64,000 bases of DNA, from contig NC_133551.1 of NCBI RefSeq assembly GCF_048773025.1, forward strand, positions 35,542,501 through 35,606,500, given 5' to 3'. A program made the translations under genes and the position numbers. Origin of the DNA: Camelus bactrianus (lineage: Eukaryota; Chordata; Mammalia; Artiodactyla; Camelidae). The notes under the pieces are model-generated. The model was not told the origin of the DNA. It searched no databases and worked only from the letters and a program-made list of their open reading frames with translations. Below, in pieces: positions 55,736 through 64,000 of the stretch (position 1 is the first letter of the stretch; each line of letters starts with the position of its first letter).

Positions 55736-55945
55736 ATGCTTGCAGCTTTGGGCTCCCTGGCAGCCGCTGTCTGGGGGCTGCTCCGTGTCCGCACTCTCCT
55801 GCTGGGCGCAGTTGTATTTCTCTTCTTTGCTGATTTCCTCAAAAGTCGTCGCCCAAAGAACTACCCGCCTGGGCCCCCGCGCCTGCCCTTCGTGGGACAC
55901 CTCTTCTATCTGGACTTTAAGAAGGTTCACCTGTCGCTTCAGCGG
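55736..55945 (+). CDS. CYP2J exon 1 of a second tandem gene (unit C), partial gene
   Basis: This exon is base-for-base identical to the exon at 9731-9940 and codes the same 70 residues, with the same ATG context and the donor GTAAGAG. No exon 2-like sequence follows in the remaining 8 kb. That is expected, because in unit B exon 2 lies beyond the sense L1 that begins here near 62278 and runs off the window. It is most simply the first exon of a downstream CYP2J paralog. Whether that gene is intact cannot be told from this window. Confidence 0.88.
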
Positions 55946-56969
55946 GTAAGAGAAGGCGAAGCTGCCTGGGTTCACCCTGACGTGTAGGGCAAGGGCCAGT
56001 TTGGGTACCGATGACAGAAGGATGGGGAGGGCTCTGACGCTAAAGCAGGCTCCCGGTACACCCCGCTTTGAGCCTTATTGTCCTCACTTTCAACTAATGA
56101 CTTCACCTGCCCTTTCTAGGGGTAAAATTGTGTACTGTGTACTATTTAAATGTGCCAGGCATGATACATTCTTTAAGTCATTTAATTATGTGTCATGGTA
56201 CACATTGCTAGCACATCCTATTTGTAATATGATCACGTCTTTTTAATACTATTACCAAGGCGGGCGGGGAATGCTCTACTTTCCTTCTTGGAGACTGCAT
56301 TTCCCATGAGTAAAATGTGATTACCTAAATCCTCACCACTTTTCAACTGACTTTCTTGCATCCGCCCAAGACTGAGCCCCTCACCTTCAGCCTCCTCACT
56401 CTGCAATCCTCTCCCCTAAAATAATCATTTAAAATGTCATTCCTCTACTTAGATTGCTGCCTAATCCCCAACTGCCTTCCAAGTTTAGAATCCTTAGGGA
56501 GCCACGTGGAACCCTTCTTGTAGCCTCTTTCCACTTCTTTGTAATCATCTCCTGTCAGGGCTTCGAAACTGTGGCTGCTTTGGGTTCCTTAAAATTCTCT
56601 CCAACATCCAACACTTTCCCAACAATCTTCAGCTGCTTCCCTGCCTCTCAGCGCTGGTAACTTACTGAGAGACAACACTGTGATAGGTAGTTGTGAATAT
56701 TAAATAAAACAGTGAATGGTCAAGTTTAATACAGCTTATAGTAGGTTCCCAACAAATATTGGTCCCCTTTGCCTAGAAAGAACCTGGAGCACTTTAAACA
56801 TAAGCCTGTGATGTATACCCACATTCAGATGGGGAAGGGCTTATCACTTTCTGGGAGAACCACCCCATCGGTACCACTAAGGGACAGAACTAGTCTACAG
56901 AATTCTACAGCTAGGCACCTATACCTGTCCCCCTGTTTGTGAAGTGTGTTGTGTAATATCAAAGTATTG

Positions 56970-58531
56970 GGAGATTGTCCTGTTATCTTTCTGTTAATGA
57001 TTTCCAGCTTGAGTCCATTATTGTCTGAGGACATATTTTTATGGTTTCAATTTTTTTAATATACAAATGTGAGTTTTATGACCCAAGATGCAGCACCATG
57101 TATACTTGAAAAAATAATGTATTCTGCTTCTGTTGATGGAGTGTTCTATACTATATGTCAATTAGAAATAATTAGATGACTGTGTTCTTTAGTTCTTCTG
57201 TGCTCTTGTTGACTTCTTAGCTACTGATTCTCTCAGTGACTAAGAGAGGGATGTTGAAGTCTCCAAATATAATTACCATTTTGTCTGTGTCTCTAGTCAG
57301 TTCTGGTACTTGTCATTTATGCATTTGGCAGCTCTTTTATATGCTGCGTACGTATTAGCATTGTTATGCCATCTTGGTGAATTGGCTCCTAAAGTATTAT
57401 TTAATGTCCCTCTTTATCTCTGGTAATTTTCTTTGCCTGAACTTTTCGTTGTCTGATATACCATAGGCAAACCAGCTGTCTTTTGATTACAACTTGCATA
57501 GTGTATTCTTCTCTGTTCTTTCACTTTTAACCTTAACTTATATGGTTACATTTAAAATGAGTTTCTTATCTATAGCGTAGAGGTGGGACTATTTTTAATT
57601 CTGCCAGTCTCTATCTTTTAACTGGAGAATTCAGATCATTTATAGCTAATGTAAGTATTGATATGTTAACACTTAAATCTACCATTTTACTTTTTATTTT
57701 CTATTTTTTTACATTCCATTTTATTTCTCTCTTTTTGCTGTCTTCTTTTGGGGCACGTGAACAATTTTTTGAAATCCTGTTTTCTGTGTATTGTTTTTGA
57801 GTATATCTCTTTGTATGGTGTTTTCAGTGGTTGCTGTAAATTACATGCTATGCACACAGGTTATTGATGTAAGAATCAATACTTTCCCACTTCAGGCAGA
57901 ATTTGGATACCTTAAAACTATTCATCACTTTACCTTTCTATCTTTATAATACATAAACTGTCTTAAATATTATCTCTGCATACACTGAGTACAATGTCAG
58001 ACAGTATTATAATTTTCTTTTTGACTGTCAAACACAACTTTTTTAATTCAAGAATTGTCTAGTGCATTTACTCATTAATTTATGCTTTCTGTTGCTCTTT
58101 GTTCTGTAACTAAGAAACTTTCTTTAACCATTTTTGTAGAAGTGGTCTACTGACAAAATAATTCTCTTCACGTTCTTTCATCTAAAAATGGCTTTATTTC
58201 ACCTTCATTTTTTGAGTATATTTTCCCTGGATATAGACTTACAGGTTGACAATTTCTTTCATTCTTAAAAGTATTATGCTACTTCTGTCTGGCCTCCCTA
58301 GTTTCTGATGAGAAATTCGCTACAATTTGAAGTGTTTTTTCCACGAGAGATGACTTTATTTCCTCTGCATGCTTTCAAGTAGTTTTCATTGTGTTTATTT
58401 TTTAGAGATTTGAATATAATATGTCTTGGTGTTGAAGTCTTTGGAGCTATTGGTTCACTCACAGCTTCTTGGATCTGTAGGTTTTTCTACTACCATGTTT
58501 GAGAACTTTTCAGCTACTAATTCTTCAAATA
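56970..58531 (-). mobile_element. Ancient L1/HAL1-like LINE fragment (unit C), first part
   Basis: This is the paralogous copy of the old insertion. It is uninterrupted at the site where unit B carries its young L1 and is itself split at 58532 by a different L1; it resumes at 60056 and runs to about 61150. Confidence 0.65.
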
Positions 58532-58543
58532 TTTTTTCAATTC

Positions 58544-60043
58544 AAATTTTTTTTACATTTTTTTATTGAGTTATAGTCAATTTACAATGTTGTGTCAAAT
58601 TCCAGTGTAGAGCACAATTATTCAGTTATACATGATCATACATGTATTCATTGTCACATTTTTTTTCACTGTGAGCTACCACAAGATCTTGTATATATTT
58701 CCCTGTGCTATACAGTATAATCTCATTTATCTGTTCTGCATATGCCTGTCAATATCTACAAAGTTTGAAATCCCAGTCTGTCCCTTCCCGCTCCCCACCC
58801 CCTTGGCAACCACAAGTTTGTATTCTATGTCTATGAGTCTGTTTCTGTTTTGTATTTGTTTTTTTCATTTGTTTGTTTGTTTAGATTCCACATATGAGTG
58901 ATCTCATATGGTATTTTTTTTTCTCTTTCTGGCTTACTGCACTTAGAATGACATTCTCCAGGAACATCCATGTTGCTGCAAATGGCGTTATGTTGTCGGT
59001 TTTTATGGCTGAATAGTATTCCATTCTATAAATCTACCACTTCTTCTTTATCCAGTCATCTGTTGATGGACATTTAGGCTGTTTCCATGTCTTGGCTATT
59101 GTAAATAATGCTATGAACATTGGGGTGCAGGTGTCTTTTTGAAGTAGTAGTGGGATTCCTGGGTCATATGGTAAGTCTATTCCTAGTCTTTTGAGGAATC
59201 TCCATACTGTTTTCCACAGTGGCTGCACCAAACTGTATTCCCACTAGCAGTGTAGGAGGGTTCCCTTTTCTCCACAGCCTCTCCAGCATTTGTCTTTTGT
59301 GGACTTTTGAATGATGGCCATTCTCACTTGAGGTAATACCTCACTGTGGGTTTGATTTGCATTTCTCTGATAATTAGTGATATTGAGGATTTTTTCATTT
59401 GCCTATTGATCATTTGTATTTCTTCCTTGGAGAATTGCTTCTGCCCAATTTTGCATTGGGTTGTTTGTTTTTTTCTTATTAAGTCTGTGAGCTGCTTATA
59501 GATTCTGGAGATCAAGCCTTTGTCGGTTTCAGCATTTGCAAAAATTTTCTCCCATTCCGTAGTTTGTCATTTTGTTTTACTTATGGTTTCCTTTACTGTG
59601 CAGAAGCTTGTAAGTTTAATTAGGTCTCATTTCTTTATACTTTCTTTTATTTCTATTGCTTGGGTAGACTGCCCTAGGAGAACATTTTTGAGATGTATGT
59701 CAGATAATGTTTTGCCTATATTTTCTTCTAGGAGGTTTATGGTATCTTGTCTTATGTTCAAGTCTTTGATCCATTTTGAGGATATTTTTGTGTATGGTGT
59801 AAAGGAGTGTTCTAGCTTCATTGCTTTACATGCTGCTGTCCAGTTTTCCCAACACATTTGCTAAAGAGACTGTCTTTATTCCACTATGTATTCTTGCCTC
59901 CTTTCTCAAAGATTAGTTGACCAAAAGTTTGTGGGTTCATTTCTGGGCTCTCTATTCTGTAACATTGGTCCACATGTCTGTTTTTGTACCAATACCATGC
60001 TGTCTTCATTACTGTAGCTCTATAGTATTGTCTGAAGTCCATT
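58544..60043 (-). mobile_element. 5'-truncated LINE-1, antisense, private to unit C
   Basis: It matches the 3' 1.5 kb of the intronic L1 (11569-13060) and stops abruptly after GTATTGTCTGAAGTCC. The short repeat TTTTTTCAATTC lies on both sides (about 58532-58543 and 60044-60055). The empty site is visible in unit B near 19808-19820. The C-terminal ORF2 fragments are broken. Confidence 0.88.
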
Positions 60044-62277
60044 TTTTTTCAATTCCTTCTACTACTGTTATATACAAATGGCACAGTTGATAGATATTTT
60101 GTCATTCTAACAATAGTCCCTGAAGCTCAATATCTGTTCTTTTTTCAGTCTATTTTCTATGAGCTGTTAAAACTGGATAATTTCTATTGATGTCTTCGAT
60201 TTCACTGATTCTTCTAGTATTAACAATCTGCATCAACAGAGAGTTTTTGTTCAGGTTATTTTATTTTTCATTTCTAAATTTTCTCTATGGTTCTCATGTA
60301 TGTTTTCTATTTCTCTGTTAAGATTTTCTATTTTTAACAATTTTGAGAGTACAGTTGTTTATTGGAACATATAATGGCTGCATTAAAATCTTTATCCTAT
60401 AATTTCAACATCTCTATCATCTCTGTTGTCTTCAACTCATTCAAGTTGAGATTTCCTGGATTCGTTGTAACATGCGTAATGTAGGACTATATCCTGGACA
60501 TTTTGAGTATTTTGTTATATGACTATGGGATTTGTGTAAATCTGCATTTTAGCAGATAGTCAACCTACTTATGTTCAGAATGCTCACTCTTGTGGATTAT
60601 GGTTCAAATGTCAATTTACATTATAGGACCTCTGCAGTGCCATACTGGTCTACCACACTTATGTGTTATGATCCCCATAGAATTCCAGCCCACATTCTCA
60701 TCAGTGCAGGCTGGACAGAACGAGGATGAGGAGAAAATACTGGAGCCCCTCTGAGTAGGAAAGCCTATTCCTTGCTGCATGGGGAATGCAAGTCAGCCAT
60801 GTCCCTATAACTTCTCCATGGGAATGGGTATCTCCTTATTTCTCTACAGTGGTAGAAATCAGAATGTTGCCCCCTTAGTACTCCATGAAGTCTCTCTACT
60901 ACAGTTCAGTGATGATATTCAAAATACAGCTCAAGAGTCAGCAGGGGAGAGGTATCACCCTATTGTTACTGATGTTGGATGAAGACAAGTTTCCACTCAT
61001 ATTCTACTCTGGTGGGGAAGAGTCACATCTTTTTCATGGGATTTGCCTCCAGAACAGGAAGGCTGAAAGTTTTCATCCTTGTGGGCCACCCTTTTTCTGG
61101 ATCTTTGGTACAGAGAACAGGGTTTTATTAGAATTCTTTTTTGTCTGTGCCAATCAGTGATGAGTAGGAGTAAAATGGGATGCTTTTACTCACTCTTATC
61201 TGGAGTCAGAAATGTGATCTACAGCCTTGTTTTACCACTGTACCATAGTTATGACTAGAGACATTAAATTATCTGCCTAAAGTCATAAAACTGACCAGGG
61301 TTGAAATTAAGGCTAGAGTCTTACTTGTGGCCCAAAGATTTTTCATCAGAACTATTAAATTTTATTTTATATTAGGTTGCTTTTTTAATATTTTTGGTTT
61401 TAATGCAAAATGAAGTTCAACAAATGGAATTAAATGGTGTGAATAGTTGTAATAAACATTACTTTCTATCAATTTGGAAACATTAAGTATGACCTATATG
61501 CTAGCTCTTGTAAACAGATATATGTTCATTTTCATTTACTCTTTACAAAAGTCCCACAAATTAGGAATCTTCTGATGTTATTTTTGTTTTACCACTGAGG
61601 AAAGTGACTGAAAACTGTCAAGTGATTTGCTTAAGATATTGAACATAGAAAATGACCAAACAAGGACTTCAACCCAAAAATATTTCACTCAGATACCTAT
61701 TCTCTACTTATGTGATCTGACTTTTCATAATGGAGGAACCTTGATTTACTCACAGATTCATTTATTCAAAGAGACATTTATGAATTTCTTATCATGTAAC
61801 AGGCATAGTAGAAGACAACCTGTGATGAAATGTTTGTTACAGACTTTTTGTAACCACATGACATGACATTAGATGGGATCACTGTGAATGGGAAACCCTT
61901 GGGATAAGCTCTTGTGAAATGTTGAAATTTGGGTGAACTTGGAAGGAATGTTAGGCAAGTGGCTACGTGGAGTAAAGGGAACAGGTCATTTTTAAGTAGG
62001 GAAACTAATATGAGCTAAAACAGTGATAGGGCAATGAAGAAACTGGCCTGTTTATATGGCATGATAGGAATCTTTCTTTTTTTCCCCTCTTACATTTTCT
62101 AAACTTTCTCTGTTTTAGCTATATGATTTAATTTAGGGCATATAAATAAGAGAAAATCTTATTGAATAAGTGTGAGAATGCTAGATAAGGTGGATGAATG
62201 TGTTAGTGAAGATATACATTGAATTGCTTATTTTAAAAAAGGATCCCAAAATACAGTTGTGTAAAACAGATTGAAAT

Positions 62278-64000
62278 TTATTTATATATCACGAGTGAGT
62301 TCAAGGGGCACTGCCAAGATGGCAGAGTAGAAGGACACGCAGCTCACCCTCTCCCACGAATACATCAAATTCTGCATCTACATATGGAACAATTCTTAGA
62401 GAATGCCTGGGGAACTTCAGCAGAATATCACTTATTATTGGAAATAAAAGGAAAATCCTTACAAAACCTGGTAAGAGAGCGAAAAAAAAATAAAGAATGG
62501 AAATTGGTATTGGACCTGTCGCTTAGGGAAGGAGCTCCAAAGGAGGAAAAGCACCCTTATCCTGGGAAGCCCCCTCACCAGTGGGGAGGTCAGCTGGAAC
62601 AGAAAACAAGCTTCAGAGAAGCACCTGCTTGGCAGACAGAACAGAGAGAAATTGGCACAGAGGGTTTGAACAATCTCTGGCCTGACACATGAGCTAGTCG
62701 GGTTAGGCCAGGATTGGGTGCTAGAGCAAAGGCATGAACACAAAGAGAAAAATTGGGCTGACTACACAGAGACAGCCTCAGAGGGCTGGAGTGTGGCTTG
62801 GCTGAGGCTGGGTTTGTGTGCAGAGCAGCCTGGGTCTCCCATATAAAGCACCACTGCTAGTGTGCATAATAGGGAGGCAAACAACACAACACAACCATAA
62901 CAGCCCAGAGAGCATTGCTCTGTACAATTGGTGACCCACATTCTAACCAGAAGTGGGGCACTATTCAGACACAACACTGTATTCGCCTTGCTCTAGAGGG
63001 GTACAATTGCTGGTAGACATCTCTTGTTGGAGGCAGGGCTGAATCCTGAATACATTCCCAGAGATTGTGAGACTACACAGGTGAAACTGAGATTTGATTC
63101 AAGCCCCAGGCTGTGGTGGCAAATTCCCTCTGCTGCTATCTTTGTAGACCCATGCCTCTGGTACAACAAGCAGACTTCAGGTGTGTGGCAGGAGCTAGTC
63201 TGCCATTAACAGCAGGCCTGCATATGTGAACTCATATCTGGGTTCTGGGCTTACCCTGTGGCTCATGGTGGATTGAGTGCATGACTGCATGTGCATGATG
63301 GCAGGTGTAAGTGCTTGATGTCAGCAGATCTGCCCTGGTGGCTCTGTGGGTGAAGAAGCTGGGGGATACTAGGGTGGGTTGATGGCATTCCAATGGCTGG
63401 GGCAAAGACAAGGGCAGTGTCAGCAAACTGTACTTTGTAAGCCAGCAAAATGAGTGACAGACAACACCACAGATGGGACTCCCCAGTGGATATCTTTGAA
63501 GGAATACTCAGCTGCTCCTCTCCCAATGGAAGCACTCCAGTCATACCTATGACACACCACAGCTCAGAAACAAGTCTGGACACCTCTATTCCAAAAACAG
63601 AGGAGCAAAAGGGGAGCATACCCGGCACCTGTCACAGCTGTGAGAACCACAGAGGATAGAGGAGGTACCACCCAACCACCAGTGCAGGCTCTGATCACCA
63701 CAACAGCAATCACATCCCCCCAGTAGAGGGGATAACAGCCACCACACAGAGGAGGACAGGTATGGCAAATATCCATACAGATATCCTGAAAAACAGCTCT
63801 CATGACATAATTATTACATGGGCACAGTCTACACAGGAACACTCCCACATTTAAAATTTAAAAAAAAAGCCCTTCACGACCACAGTAAATAACTGTTACT
63901 CCTAAGTTCATAGAATCAGAGAAATACAAGTAAAATGTAGGAGATGAACCACTCCCAATTAAAAGAACAAGAAAAGTCCCGTTAAGAATGAACAATGAAA
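62278..64000 (+). mobile_element. Same sense LINE-1 in unit C, cut by the window end
   Basis: The 5' end CACTGCCAAGATGGCAGAG and the 5' UTR follow unit B 22093-23790 closely, at the paralogous site after TTGAAATTTATTT. Only the 5' UTR and the lead into ORF1 are in the window. Confidence 0.85.

Larger units (their letters stand above)
54466..64000 (+). repeat. Tandem duplication unit C, start of the next copy
   Basis: The unit opens at a junction with an L1 3' fragment (ending at GGCAT, 54465) and then follows unit B: LTR-derived flank, MIR, promoter, exon 1, intron 1 and the first 1.7 kb of the sense L1. It runs off the end of the window. By eye, divergence from unit B ranges from none around exon 1 to roughly 6-8 percent in distal intron 1. 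Confidence 0.85.

Noticed and set aside
55736-55945. Second exon 1 as a pure assembly duplicate
   Set aside because: Flanks differ by several percent and the units carry different L1 insertions, so the copies are real paralogs. Only the 726-bp identical tract needs read-level checking.
1-64000. A novel defence, toxin or other unusual gene system
   Set aside because: Both strands show only CYP2J exons and decayed mobile elements. All long frames are explained by L1 pieces or base composition.

Overview
This is a window of mammalian nuclear DNA carrying a cytochrome P450 subfamily 2J (CYP2J) locus on the + strand. One complete nine-exon gene is readable (exon 1 at 9731-9940, stop codon ending at 49541). 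It encodes 502 residues and all its splice sites are canonical. It is flanked by an orphan, damaged exon 1 upstream (988-1184) and by an intact, identical exon 1 downstream (55736-55945). The downstream exon opens a second gene whose exons 2-9 lie beyond the window. The window is therefore a slice of a CYP2J tandem array with at least three generations of first exon. The organism is a placental mammal. The 3' ends of the younger LINE-1 copies look like those I remember from cetartiodactyls, most likely a camelid. That species call is inference from memory, and I saw no lineage-diagnostic SINE to confirm it.

Layout. 1-660: old L1 piece. About 850-4380: segment A, the oldest duplicated segment, with the broken exon 1 and part of intron 1. 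4380-8463: old L1 pieces, a Tigger-like remnant and solo LTR fossils. 8464-54465: unit B, about 46 kb, holding the complete gene. 54466-64000: unit C, the start of the next tandem copy, covering promoter, exon 1 and about 8 kb of intron 1. Intron 1 of unit B is about 22.8 kb because it carries a 7.3 kb full-length antisense L1 with a 3' transduced tail (11307-18569) and an older full-length sense L1 (about 22093-29256). Exons 2-9 lie between 32747 and 49541, separated by introns rich in MIR, L2 and L1 fragments.

The insertions give an order of events. An ancient antisense LINE is shared by A, B and C. The full-length sense L1 of intron 1 is shared by B and C. The youngest L1s are private to B (with its empty site visible in C) and private to C (with its empty site visible in B). 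Against this background B and C are identical over 726 bp spanning promoter, exon 1 and early intron 1, apart from one G in a GC-box run. Neighbouring stretches differ by several percent, which is the signature of recent gene conversion.

The encoded enzyme should be an ER-anchored, heme-thiolate monooxygenase of the arachidonic acid epoxygenase type. I found no RNA genes, CRISPR arrays, prokaryotic features or intact viral genes. The remaining sequence is interspersed repeats and unassigned intronic DNA.
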